Shown here: positions 1-7,008 of the stretch, in pieces | How the letters are laid out: each line of letters opens with the position of its first letter | Position numbering within the stretch: position 1 is the first letter of the stretch | NCBI RefSeq assembly: GCF_011927635.1 | Contig: NZ_JAATJB010000010.1 | Span: forward strand, 62,001 to 126,000 | Length of the DNA stretch: 64,000 bases | Reading direction: 5' to 3' | DNA from: Sphingomonas trueperi | GTDB lineage: Bacteria; Pseudomonadota; Alphaproteobacteria; Sphingomonadales; Sphingomonadaceae | Notes under the pieces: model-generated | Told to the model about the DNA's origin: nothing | Database searches by the model: none | What the model saw: only the letters and a program-made list of their open reading frames with translations | Made by a program: the position numbers and the translations under genes

Positions 1-1
1 G

Positions 2-424
2 CTGTCGCTGTGCTTCGATCCGACCTCGGACGTGATCGGCAAGTTCGAGGAGGGCGAGGCCCTGTTCGAGAATGGCGAGCCGAGCGAGATCACCAAGAAC
101 ATCCTGCAGTTCAACGAGCAGTTCGAAACCGCCGGTGCCCGCACCAGCCAGTTCATGCGCGAGCTGAAGGACATGAACCTGCTGATCGACGGCGAAGTCT
201 CGATCCAGCCGGACGGCGCGGCGCAGCCCTTCATCTACCGCGGCTTCATGATGGTCGACGAGAACAAGCTGAACGAGATGCGCGGCGACCAGCTGCGCAA
301 GATCGTCCAGAACGGCATGCTGCCGCTGATCTACGCCCACCTCTTCTCGCTGGCGCAGATGCGCGAGCTGTTCGCCCGCCAGATGCGCGCAGGCTGGCAG
401 CCCGAGGTCCAGCTGGTCGGCTGA
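2..424 (+). CDS. SapC family protein, 3' part only
   Basis: The reading frame is open from base 2 to the TGA at 422-424, so the 5' part of the gene lies outside the window. The 140 visible residues resemble the C-terminal half of SapC-family proteins (PF07277): the LFENGEPSEIT stretch, then a long helix with FNEQFETAGARTSQF, and an LLIDGEVSI segment. Sphingomonads carry many SapC genes next to TonB-dependent receptors and flavin-dependent halogenase-like genes; whether that holds here cannot be seen. The biochemical role of the family is poorly defined. Confidence 0.75.
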   Translation: MSLCFDPTSDVIGKFEEGEALFENGEPSEITKNILQFNEQFETAGARTSQFMRELKDMNLLIDGEVSIQPDGAAQPFIYRGFMMVDENKLNEMRGDQLRKIVQNGMLPLIYAHLFSLAQMRELFARQMRAGWQPEVQLVG

Positions 425-439
425 TACTACTTAATCCTC

Positions 440-539
440 TCCTCCTTGGAGGAGGGGATTGGGGCGGAAGGATTTCAGACCAGAAGTCGGTCTCGGTGAG
501 ACCCTGCCCACCCCAACCCCTCCCCTTGAGGGGAGGGGC
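440..539. repeat. Imperfect inverted repeat, GC-rich
   Basis: The left arm reads roughly TCCTCCTTGGAGGAGGGG followed by ATTGGGGCGG. The right arm, read as reverse complement, is a near copy (GGGGAGGGG followed by TTGGGGTGG). The same design, palindromes nested in larger palindromes, recurs at 16049-16216. It probably belongs to a family of extragenic palindromic elements and may also fold as an mRNA 3'-end hairpin for the sapC transcript. Confidence 0.55.
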
Positions 540-540
540 T

Positions 541-590
541 TAGAGCCTGTTTGAAAATTTGCTCTTTCGCGAATTTCCAAACGGTCTCTT
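541..590. repeat. Imperfect inverted repeat, 17-bp arms
   Basis: GAGCCTGTTTGAAAATT at 543-559 matches the reverse complement of 572-588 at 14 of 17 positions, with a 12-base centre (560-571). It lies directly downstream of the GC-rich repeat and looks like a separate small palindromic element. It could be a terminator-like hairpin, but no T-run follows. Confidence 0.45.
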
Positions 591-682
591 AGATGCTGCG
601 ATGATCCGGCATCTCCGGCCGCCTGGCGGCCCCCAAAAAACCACCCCGCCGTTCAATCGAAGAACTTCTGCGATGAGTTGCC

Positions 683-712
683 TTGAACTCGGTCGCCTGC
701 TCTCTATATCTT
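683..712 (+). promoter_or_regulatory. Candidate sigma70 promoter for the small RNA
   Basis: A -35-like TTGAAC (683-688) is followed, after 16 to 18 bases, by overlapping -10-like hexamers TATATC (705-710) and TATCTT (707-712). Transcription would begin near 717-720, just upstream of a structured segment that ends in a strong terminator. The assignment rests on box sequence and spacing only. Confidence 0.45.
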
Positions 713-716
713 ATAG

Positions 717-822
717 GTACGGCTCGTGTCCCCCCTTTCGCGATGCCGTGCGACGCGCCTTCGGGCGTGTCTCCTCCCTGAACCTTGGCCACCTCGTGGG
801 TAACCACGGGGTGGTTTTTTTT
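717..822 (+). ncRNA. Candidate small RNA with anti-SD-like CUCCUCCC motif
   Basis: About 105 bases between a plausible promoter and an intrinsic terminator, with no convincing reading frame. Three hairpins can be drawn: ACGGC (719-723) with GCCGT (745-749); GACGCGCC (752-759) closed by a TTCG tetraloop with GGCGTGTC (764-771); and the terminator stem (789-814). Between hairpins two and three lies CTCCTCCC (771-778), the reverse complement of a Shine-Dalgarno-like run. Anti-Shine-Dalgarno small RNAs with a CCUCCUCCC motif are known in Rhodobacter. I do not recognise this one as 6S, SRP or another named family. It could instead be only the 3' end of a longer transcript. Confidence 0.45.
789..822 (+). 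terminator. Rho-independent terminator
   Basis: An 11-bp stem, CCACCTCGTGG (789-799) with CCACGGGGTGG (804-814) and one G-U pair, has a 4-base loop and is followed by eight T (815-822). The T-run shows it works on the plus strand, so it ends a plus-strand transcript. It does not serve the minus-strand gene whose stop is at 832. Confidence 0.85.
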
Positions 823-831
823 ACGTGGCGA

Positions 832-1677
832 TTACTCGGCGGCGAGCGCGCCGGGCAGGGTCTCGTCGGCGAGCGCGTCGATGATCGCGCGCAGCAGCGC
901 CGCCACTGTCTCGGCACCGGGGCCGAGTTGGTCCAGCTGCGCATCCAGATAGAGCGACCGATCGATTTCGAGCTGCAGCGCATGCACGCCGCGGCGCGGG
1001 TCGCCGTGCCGCTCGAGGATATGGCCGCCGGCATAGGGCGTGTTGGCGGCGACCGCGATGCCGTGCTGCCGCGCGACGGCCTCCACCCGCGCCCCGAAGC
1101 GCGCGGCGGCGGCGCGGCCGAAGCGATCGCCGATCACCAGCCGCGGCGCGCTTTCGGGCGACCCCAGCGGCGGCATCGAGTGGATGTCGAGCAGCAGCGC
1201 GATGCCGAAGCGCGCCCGCGCCGCCGCCAGCGCCTCGGCGAGCGCGAGATGATAGGGGCGGTGGTCGGCATGGATGCGCGCGGTCACGTCCTCGGCGGCG
1301 AAGCGCCCGCGCCACAGCTGGCCGAGCGTGCCCACCCGCCGCGGCACCAGCCCCAGCCCGCTGCGCACCTTGGCCGACAAGGGGCGCCCGAGCAGATGCG
1401 CGCCCTCGTCGATCTGGGGGTCGCGTTCGTGCTCGGCGCGGTTGAGGTCGATCCAGGCACGGGCGCGGGTGGCGACGAACAAGGTCTCGTCGCGCCGTGC
1501 GCCCAGCGCCAGCGAATCGACATGCCGGTCCTCCAGCGCGCGCAGCACGGCGGGGGAAACGCGCAGGGCTGCAAGCAGCGACTCCGGATAGTCGCGCCCG
1601 CCATGGGGGGCGGAGAGCAGCACGGGGCTTTCCGGCGGTACCGGCCCGTAGCGATCGAAGCTGGCGGCGCTAGTCAC
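832..1677 (-). CDS. N-formylglutamate amidohydrolase family protein
   Basis: 281 residues of the FGase family (PF05013), zinc-dependent amidases that release formate from N-formylglutamate; many members are uncharacterised. Visible family marks are the N-terminal SAPHGGRDYP motif (metal-binding His near residue 25), the WIDLNRAE segment and a DIHSMPP motif in the middle. The gene is divergent from cpdR. From memory, these two are neighbours in several alphaproteobacteria, so a link beyond histidine breakdown is possible. No other hut gene is nearby, which argues against a dedicated histidine-utilisation role. Confidence 0.85.
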   Translation of the reverse strand: MTSAASFDRYGPVPPESPVLLSAPHGGRDYPESLLAALRVSPAVLRALEDRHVDSLALGARRDETLFVATRARAWIDLNRAEHERDPQIDEGAHLLGRPLSAKVRSGLGLVPRRVGTLGQLWRGRFAAEDVTARIHADHRPYHLALAEALAAARARFGIALLLDIHSMPPLGSPESAPRLVIGDRFGRAAAARFGARVEAVARQHGIAVAANTPYAGGHILERHGDPRRGVHALQLEIDRSLYLDAQLDQLGPGAETVAALLRAIIDALADETLPGALAAE

Positions 1678-1791
1678 CCGGGTAGCCTAGGCGCGCGCGC
1701 GCGTACGGGCAAATGATAGGGTGGCGGCGGCTGGAAAATCTTAAGGCCTTGCCGCATAAGGAGCGGGCGGTTGGTACCTAATGGGGTGAAG

Positions 1792-2166
1792 ATGATCCGG
1801 ATTCTGCTGGCCGAGGACGACCGCGTGATGCGCGAATACCTCACCCGCGCGCTGGAGCGCTCGGGCTATGCGGTCAGCGCTGTCGATCGCGGCACGGCGG
1901 CAGTGCCGCTGCTCGAGACCGAGCGATTCGACCTGCTCCTCACCGACATCGTGATGCCCGAAATGGACGGGATCGAGCTCGCCCAGCGTGCCGCCGAGAT
2001 CGCGCCGGAGATGCGGGTGATGTTCATCACCGGCTTCGCCGCGGTGACGCTGCGCGCCGGCAAGCAGGTGCCGCAGGCGCGCGTGCTGTCCAAGCCGTTC
2101 CACCTGCGGGACTTGGTGCTGGAGGTCGATCGGATGTTCGAATCGGAAAATGTGGGGCTGAACTGA
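1792..2166 (+). CDS. cpdR: Response regulator CpdR
   Basis: 124 residues consisting of a receiver domain only. Acidic pocket D9/D10, phosphoacceptor D52 in LLLTDIVMPEMDG, Thr80 region in FITGFAAV and Lys101 in VLSKPFHLRDLV. This sequence pattern is that of CpdR, which in Caulobacter, when unphosphorylated, primes ClpXP for degradation of cell-cycle proteins under control of the CckA-ChpT phosphorelay. The start at 1792 is preferred because GGGGTGAAG sits directly upstream; a TTG at 1771 would add seven residues. No kinase is encoded beside it, as usual for this regulator. Confidence 0.88.
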   Translation: MIRILLAEDDRVMREYLTRALERSGYAVSAVDRGTAAVPLLETERFDLLLTDIVMPEMDGIELAQRAAEIAPEMRVMFITGFAAVTLRAGKQVPQARVLSKPFHLRDLVLEVDRMFESENVGLN

Positions 2167-2176
2167 AAATTAGCGC

Positions 2177-2205
2177 TTGCGCGGGGGGCAGACCCCCGCT
2201 AGAGG
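2177..2205 (+). promoter_or_regulatory. Candidate promoter of tRNA-Val
   Basis: TTGCGC (2177-2182), a 17-bp spacer and TAGAGG (2200-2205) lie about 18 bases upstream of the tRNA. A short GGGGG/CCCCC hairpin fills the spacer. The boxes depart from consensus but position and spacing fit. Confidence 0.45.
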
Positions 2206-2222
2206 CGCGCTTCCCGAGTTTC

Positions 2223-2297
2223 GGGCGCGTAGCTCAGTGGTAGAGCACTGTGTTGACATCGCAGGGGTCGCAAGTTCAATCCTTGCCGCGCCCACCA
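2223..2297 (+). tRNA. tRNA-Val (anticodon GAC)
   Basis: A cloverleaf of 75 bases: acceptor GGGCGCG (2223-2229) with CGCGCCC (2287-2293), D-arm with AGCTCAGTGGTAGAGC, anticodon stem CTGTG/CGCAG holding loop TTGACAT (anticodon GAC), and T-arm GCAAG/CTTGC with loop TTCAATC. A genomically encoded CCA closes it at 2295-2297. Confidence 0.95.
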
Positions 2298-2304
2298 TCA
2301 AAAA

Positions 2305-2336
2305 CCCCGCCAAGCCACCGGCTTGGCGGGGTTTTT
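2305..2336 (+). terminator. Terminator after tRNA-Val
   Basis: A perfect 12-bp stem (CCCCGCCAAGCC at 2305-2316 with its complement at 2320-2331), a 3-base loop and TTTTT (2332-2336). A-run on the left side means it could also act on minus-strand transcripts. Confidence 0.9.
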
Positions 2337-2662
2337 GATTTTGTGGCGGTTTTGATTCGCGTCTCGACGCAAGCCGGCGATTCGCGGCTGGTGTGCTGGC
2401 ATCCTGACCGCGCTTGCAGCTTGGCGTGGCGGGTGTTCCGGCGTATCGGCCCCGATGCCGACCGTGGCGCCCGCAGAATTTTTTCCGCTTGTGGTGCGGA
2501 TCCCGCAGGTCCGCGTCGTCGAAGGGCGTGGATTGTTGTTGCGCAACGTGTCGCCGGCGGAGGCCAACGTTTCGGAGCATGCGGGGTGCTCCGGAGTGTC
2601 CGGGTCGAACAAAAGCTGGCAAGTTGGCGGGACGATCGCAATGATGACAAGGGGATCCGCGA
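2337..2662. other. Intergenic region, no gene supported
   Basis: 326 bases between the tRNA terminator and the glycosyltransferase. Reading frames here show no family resemblance. A perfect 10-bp palindrome GTTGCGCAAC (2538-2547) is the only symmetric site noticed. The promoter for the downstream gene pair should lie here but I cannot place it. Confidence 0.5.
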
Positions 2663-3820
2663 TTGTCGCCACATTATAGCAGCGGACGAATCCGCGTTCT
2701 CACCTTCCTCCACAGCTTCGCGCCGGGCGGCGTGGAGCGTGTGGCGCTGCGGCTGGTCCGGCACTGGCGCGCGATGGGCGTGGACGCGCCGCTGTTCCTC
2801 GGCCGCGAGGACGGGGCGATGCGCGACGAGTTCGCCGATGTCGCCTATGAAATGCCGCGCCAGCCGCGCAGGCACCAGGGCGGCTGGGAAACGCTGTGGA
2901 TGATCCTCACGCTGCCCGCTGCGATTCGGCGGCTGCGGCCCGACGTGCTGTTCGTCGCCGGTTCCACCTACACGATCGTCGCAGTGGCGATGACGCTGCT
3001 GCTCGGGCGGCGCTGCCCGCCAATCGTCGTCAAGGTCAGCAACGATCTCGCGCGGCGCGACCTCAATCCGCTTGGTCGCTTTTTCTGGCGCGCATGGCTG
3101 CGAATCCAGGCGCGGTGCGCGCGCAGCTGGGTGGTGATGGACGAGGCGATGCTCCCCGAACTGCCGCCGGTGATGGCGCAGCGCGGCCATGTCGTTCACG
3201 ATCCGGCGATCTGCGCGATGCAGTTGCTGCCCGAGCGCGCCCAGCGCCCCGCCGGGCCGCGCCGCTTCGTGGCGATCGGCCGGCTGGCGCCGCAGAAGCA
3301 TTTCGCGTTGATGCTGCGCGCCTTCGCCCGCGCGGTGCAGCCGGGCGAGACGCTGACGATCTTCGGCGACGGCGCCGAACGGCCCATGCTGGAAGCGCTC
3401 GCCGCATCGCTGGGCATCGCCGATCGCGTCCGCTTCGCCGGCCATGTCGCCGATGCGCCCGCGCATCTGCACGACTATGACGTGCTGCTGATGTCCTCGC
3501 GCTACGAGGGCGTGCCGGCGGTGGTGATCGAGGCGCTGGCCGCGGGCCTCGCCGTCGTTTCCACCGATTGCGGGGCGGGCCTGCGCAGCCTGCTCAGCCA
3601 GGGCCGTTTCGGCATGATCGTGCCGCAGAACGAAGCGCTGCTCGCCGAGGCGATCCGTACCGCACCCTGTGCGACTCCGGATCGGCCGGCGCTGCTCGCC
3701 TCGCTGCGGCGTTTCACCATCGAACGTTCGGCGCAGGATTATCTTGCGCTGTTCGTCGCGGCAGCGGAAGCGCATGCCGCCCGCCGGCCGATGCCGGTGG
3801 AGCAAGAGGTTCCTGCATGA
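2663..3820 (+). CDS. Glycosyltransferase family 4/1 (GT-B)
   Basis: 385 residues with the layout of GT4-type retaining glycosyltransferases. The N-terminal domain has the nucleotide-sugar acceptor-side loop FAPGGVERVA (around residues 16-25). The C-terminal domain has the donor-site motif SSRYEGVPAVVIEAL, whose two Glu residues form the EX7E signature. It probably adds a sugar to a lipid- or polysaccharide-linked acceptor on the cytoplasmic face; donor and acceptor are unknown. A TTG start is chosen because AAGGGG lies about eight bases upstream and no ATG or GTG is available before the conserved N-terminus. Its stop overlaps the next start (ATGA), so the two genes are translationally coupled. 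Confidence 0.85.
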   Translation: MSPHYSSGRIRVLTFLHSFAPGGVERVALRLVRHWRAMGVDAPLFLGREDGAMRDEFADVAYEMPRQPRRHQGGWETLWMILTLPAAIRRLRPDVLFVAGSTYTIVAVAMTLLLGRRCPPIVVKVSNDLARRDLNPLGRFFWRAWLRIQARCARSWVVMDEAMLPELPPVMAQRGHVVHDPAICAMQLLPERAQRPAGPRRFVAIGRLAPQKHFALMLRAFARAVQPGETLTIFGDGAERPMLEALAASLGIADRVRFAGHVADAPAHLHDYDVLLMSSRYEGVPAVVIEALAAGLAVVSTDCGAGLRSLLSQGRFGMIVPQNEALLAEAIRTAPCATPDRPALLASLRRFTIERSAQDYLALFVAAAEAHAARRPMPVEQEVPA

Positions 3821-4731
3821 AGTCTCCCGTGCAGGCGGTCCGCACCGCCTATGCATCGCTTTCGACGACCACCCGGGAACGGCTGCTCGCGATCATCGGC
3901 CTCGCCTTCTCGGCGGCCATCCTAGTCGCGGTGTTCTGGCAGCTCGACGGGATCGATTTCTCCGTACTTACCCAGACGCCGACCAATCCGTTGTTCTGGC
4001 TGTGCTTCGTCGCGACCTATGTGCTGTCGCCGTTCATGGACTGGCTGATCCTGCGCCGGATCTGGGGGCTGGGCGCCGCTGCCTTTCCCGCGCTGCTGCG
4101 CAAGCAGGCGGCCAATGAAGTCGTGCTCGGCTATTCGGGCGACGCGCAGCTCTATGTCTGGGCGCGGCGGACGCTGGGCCCCGAGGGTCGGCCGTTCGAG
4201 ACGCTGCGGGACGTGGCGGTCACCTCGGCGCTGGCGGGCAATCTCGTCACCTTGGCGATGCTGGTGCTCAATGCGCCGATCGTCCATGGGCTCGCCAAGG
4301 GCGCGCTGTTCACTACGCTGCTGATCTCGACCGCGACGATCGTGCTCTCGTCGCTGGCGATCTTCTTCTTCCGCCGCTTCGTCTTCGCGCTGCCGCCGCG
4401 GCAGCTGGCGGTGACGATCGGCATCCATACCGCCCGGATCCTGCTCAGCCTGGTGCTCACCGCATTACTGTGGAAGCTGCTGCTGCCCTCGGTGTCGGTG
4501 GCGGCGCTGTTTCTGGTCGGCACGCTGCGGATGATGATGTCGCGGCTGCCCTTCGTGCCTGCCCGCGAGGCGCTGCTCGCACCGCTGATCGTTGCGCTGC
4601 TCGGCGACGCTGCCGGGCTGGCGGGCGCGGTGCTGTTCGTCGCCACGCTGATGCTGGCGGCGCATGTCGTGGTCGGCGGCGTTTCGGCGCTCGCCGACTT
4701 CGTCGCGCGTCCCCGGCCGCGCCTGGCCTGA
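3817..4731 (+). CDS. Polytopic membrane protein of unknown function
   Basis: 304 residues with about seven to eight hydrophobic segments, the first near residues 25-45 and the last near 270-290, and a positively charged C-terminus. Its start overlaps the glycosyltransferase stop by four bases, so the two probably work together, for example a transferase with a flippase-like or anchoring partner. The overall layout is reminiscent of the lysylphosphatidylglycerol-synthase-type membrane domain (UPF0104), but I see no decisive motif and do not assign that function. Confidence 0.7.
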   Translation: MKSPVQAVRTAYASLSTTTRERLLAIIGLAFSAAILVAVFWQLDGIDFSVLTQTPTNPLFWLCFVATYVLSPFMDWLILRRIWGLGAAAFPALLRKQAANEVVLGYSGDAQLYVWARRTLGPEGRPFETLRDVAVTSALAGNLVTLAMLVLNAPIVHGLAKGALFTTLLISTATIVLSSLAIFFFRRFVFALPPRQLAVTIGIHTARILLSLVLTALLWKLLLPSVSVAALFLVGTLRMMMSRLPFVPAREALLAPLIVALLGDAAGLAGAVLFVATLMLAAHVVVGGVSALADFVARPRPRLA

Positions 4732-4808
4732 GTCGCGCAAAAAGACGCTGGCGCCCGCGTGCCGCAGCCGCCATCAGCCGCGCCGGTATCAAGGATGAGG
4801 GACGGGTG

Positions 4809-6029
4809 ATGGCGAAGACGGCGCTGGTGATCGGCGCGCTGCTGGCGGGGGTGCTGCTCGGCTTTGCCGCGCGCTGGCCCGCGGGCGCGTTCCTGGTGCC
4901 GTGGATCGACCTGGTCGCGCCGATCGGCGCCTTCTGGATCCGCGCGCTGACCATGACCCTGGTGCCGCTGGTGTTCGCGCTGGTGGTGAGCGGCGTGGTC
5001 AACGCGGTGCGCCACGGCCAGGGCGGGCGGCTGCTTGCGACCAGCTTCGCGGTATTCCTGCCGATGCTGGTGCTTGCCGCGCTGCTTGCCTGGGGGGCGC
5101 TGGAGATCGTGCTGTGGCTGTTCCCGTTGGGGCCGGACCCGCTCGCCGGGCTCCTCACCGCGGGCCCGCCGGCGGTGCCGCACGTGCCGAGCGCCTCCGA
5201 ACAGATCCTCGCCATCCTGCCCGAAAACCCGATCGCGGCGGCGGCCAGCGGCGCGATGCTGCCCTTGGTGGTGTTTGCGATGCTGCTGGGCGTGGCGATC
5301 GCCCGCACCGAGGGCAACGGCCTGGCGGGGGTGATCGACGAACTGGCCAAGGCGATGACGCGGATCGTCGACTGGATCCTGCTCGCCGCGCCGATCGGCA
5401 TCTTCGTGCTGGCGATGGGGGCGGGCAAGGCGGCGGGGGCGAGCGTCGCCGGCGTGCTGGCGCGCGACGTGGCGGCGGAGATCCTGTTCTGCCTGCTCGC
5501 GATCGGGATGTGCTATCTGCTCGTCTTCGGGCTACGGGCGATGCCGCTCGGGCGGTTCGCGCGCGGCATCGTGCCCGCGCAGGCGACCGCGGCGGGGACC
5601 TGCTCGTCGATGGCGACCGCGCCGGTCTCGATGGACGTGGCGCTCAACGGGCTGCAATTGCCGCGGGAAGTGGCGGGCACCACGCTGCCGCTTGCCATCT
5701 CCACGTTCCGATTGGCGACGACGGGGGTCACCGTGATCGAGGTATTCCTGGCGGCGCATGCGGCGGGCGTACACGCCTCGCCGGTGCAATGGGTGCTGGC
5801 GGGGCTGTCGGCGGTGATCGCGGGCATCGCCACGCCGGGGCTGCCGGGGGCGGCGATCCTCTATGCCTGCGACGCGCCGGGCATGCAGATCCTCGGCGCG
5901 CCGCTGGCGATGATCCCGCTCTACATCGCGGTATCGGCGATCCCGGACATGTTCATCACCACCGCCAGCGTCACCGGCCAGGTGACCGCGACGACCCTGG
6001 TCGCGCGGCTGGTCAGGCGAGGGAGCTGA
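4809..6029 (+). CDS. Dicarboxylate/amino acid:cation symporter (DAACS family)
   Basis: 406 residues resembling GltP/DctA transporters (PF00375), inner-membrane sodium- or proton-coupled importers of glutamate, aspartate or C4-dicarboxylates. The serine-rich re-entrant loop appears as AGTCSSMATAPVSMD, a degenerate form of the usual SSSAT motif. The TM7-like segment lacks the classical NMDG-type motif (LALNGLQLP-like sequence appears at the comparable place), so substrate and coupling ion may differ from GltP. The start at 4809 has GAGGGACGGG just upstream. The 3' end overlaps the convergent PhzF-like gene by 17 bases. Confidence 0.82.
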   Translation: MAKTALVIGALLAGVLLGFAARWPAGAFLVPWIDLVAPIGAFWIRALTMTLVPLVFALVVSGVVNAVRHGQGGRLLATSFAVFLPMLVLAALLAWGALEIVLWLFPLGPDPLAGLLTAGPPAVPHVPSASEQILAILPENPIAAAASGAMLPLVVFAMLLGVAIARTEGNGLAGVIDELAKAMTRIVDWILLAAPIGIFVLAMGAGKAAGASVAGVLARDVAAEILFCLLAIGMCYLLVFGLRAMPLGRFARGIVPAQATAAGTCSSMATAPVSMDVALNGLQLPREVAGTTLPLAISTFRLATTGVTVIEVFLAAHAAGVHASPVQWVLAGLSAVIAGIATPGLPGAAILYACDAPGMQILGAPLAMIPLYIAVSAIPDMFITTASVTGQVTATTLVARLVRRGS

Positions 6030-6870
6030 GACCGGGCAGGGTGCCTGCGGCGATCGTCATGCTGCGACCGCCGATCCAGGCCTCGCCGTCTGCATCGTAA
6101 TCGACGAAGATGCGCCCGCGCCGATCCAGCCTTGTGCCTTGTGCGGCGACATAGCTGCCGGTCACGCGGCCGCTGTCGTACAACCACTGCGCCGCCGAGG
6201 CGTTGAAGCTGCCGGTCACCGGATCCTCGATCACCGTGCCGAACGCGCCGCTGAAGATGGTGCGGATTTCCCAATCCACGGGTCTCCCCGCCGGGTGCGC
6301 GCCGATCAGGCCGATCTCGATCCGGTCGTCGGAGTGCCGCACCGGCTCTACGGCGAGGACGGCTTCCGCCGAGTCGAGCAGTACCGCAACCCAGCCGGGC
6401 CCGTTGTCCGCCCAGGCAGCATCGACGATCGCTTCCGGAGCGATCCGCAGCGCCGCCGCGAGCGTTGCGCGGGTCTCCGCATCCACGGGCCCGCTCCGCA
6501 GCAGCGGCGGCGCCGCGAAGGCGAGGCGGTCGCCCTCGGGGCGGATCGGGATCAGCCCGGCGCCGCATTGCTGGACGATCCGGTCCGCTGCCGCCGCCGC
6601 GCCGCCCGCCGCCAGCCAGGCGTGGCAGGCGCCCAGCGTCGGATGGCCGGCAAAGGGCAGTTCGCGATCGAGGGTGAAGATGCGGGCGTGATAGTCGGCG
6701 CCCGGCACGCTCGGGGGCAGCAGGAACACCGTCTCGCTCAGGTTGAACCAGCGGGTGATCGCCTGCATCGTCTCGGTGTCGAGATCGCCGCCGCCCTGCA
6801 CCACCGCCAGCGGATTGCCGGTGAACGGGCCGTCATGGAACACGTCGACCAGCGAAAAGGGCGTCGTCAT
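6013..6870 (-). CDS. PhzF family isomerase/epimerase-like protein
   Basis: 285 residues of the PhzF fold (PF02567), a diaminopimelate-epimerase-like two-domain fold. It opens with FSLVDVFHDGPFTGNPLAVV. The NLSETVFL segment carries the Glu expected to act as general acid/base, LPFAGHPTLGA follows, and a C-terminal GSFNASAAQWL contains the second-domain motif. Most members away from phenazine operons are of unknown substrate; no other phz gene is nearby. The ATG at 6870 is preferred over one nine bases upstream because GGGGGAG is then nine bases away. Confidence 0.85.
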   Translation of the reverse strand: MTTPFSLVDVFHDGPFTGNPLAVVQGGGDLDTETMQAITRWFNLSETVFLLPPSVPGADYHARIFTLDRELPFAGHPTLGACHAWLAAGGAAAAADRIVQQCGAGLIPIRPEGDRLAFAAPPLLRSGPVDAETRATLAAALRIAPEAIVDAAWADNGPGWVAVLLDSAEAVLAVEPVRHSDDRIEIGLIGAHPAGRPVDWEIRTIFSGAFGTVIEDPVTGSFNASAAQWLYDSGRVTGSYVAAQGTRLDRRGRIFVDYDADGEAWIGGRSMTIAAGTLPGLSSLA

Positions 6871-7008
6871 CTGCTGCATCTCCCCCGCCGCGCGTGCGGC
6901 ACGCGGCGGGAGATTGCCGATTGTCGCGCGCATGGCAAGCGGATGCCGAACGGCCTTGCGGCCGCCGCTCCCCTGGGAGCGACGGCCGTGCAGCCTGGTT
7001 CGATCGGA

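Larger units (their letters stand above)
425..682. other. Intergenic region with palindromic repeats
   Basis: No gene is supported here. It holds a large imperfect inverted repeat (left arm about 440-466, right arm 508-539). The right arm contains a perfect 9-bp hairpin, CCCCTCCCC (517-525) with GGGGAGGGG (530-538). It also holds a second imperfect inverted repeat (543-559 against 572-588). Both look like dispersed palindromic elements rather than coding sequence. An apparent reading frame through the region has no family resemblance. Confidence 0.6.

Noticed and set aside
2170..2622. A 150-codon minus-strand reading frame across the tRNA
   Set aside because: It includes the translated antisense of tRNA-Val (the familiar ARIELATPAMST artefact) and the terminator; not a gene.
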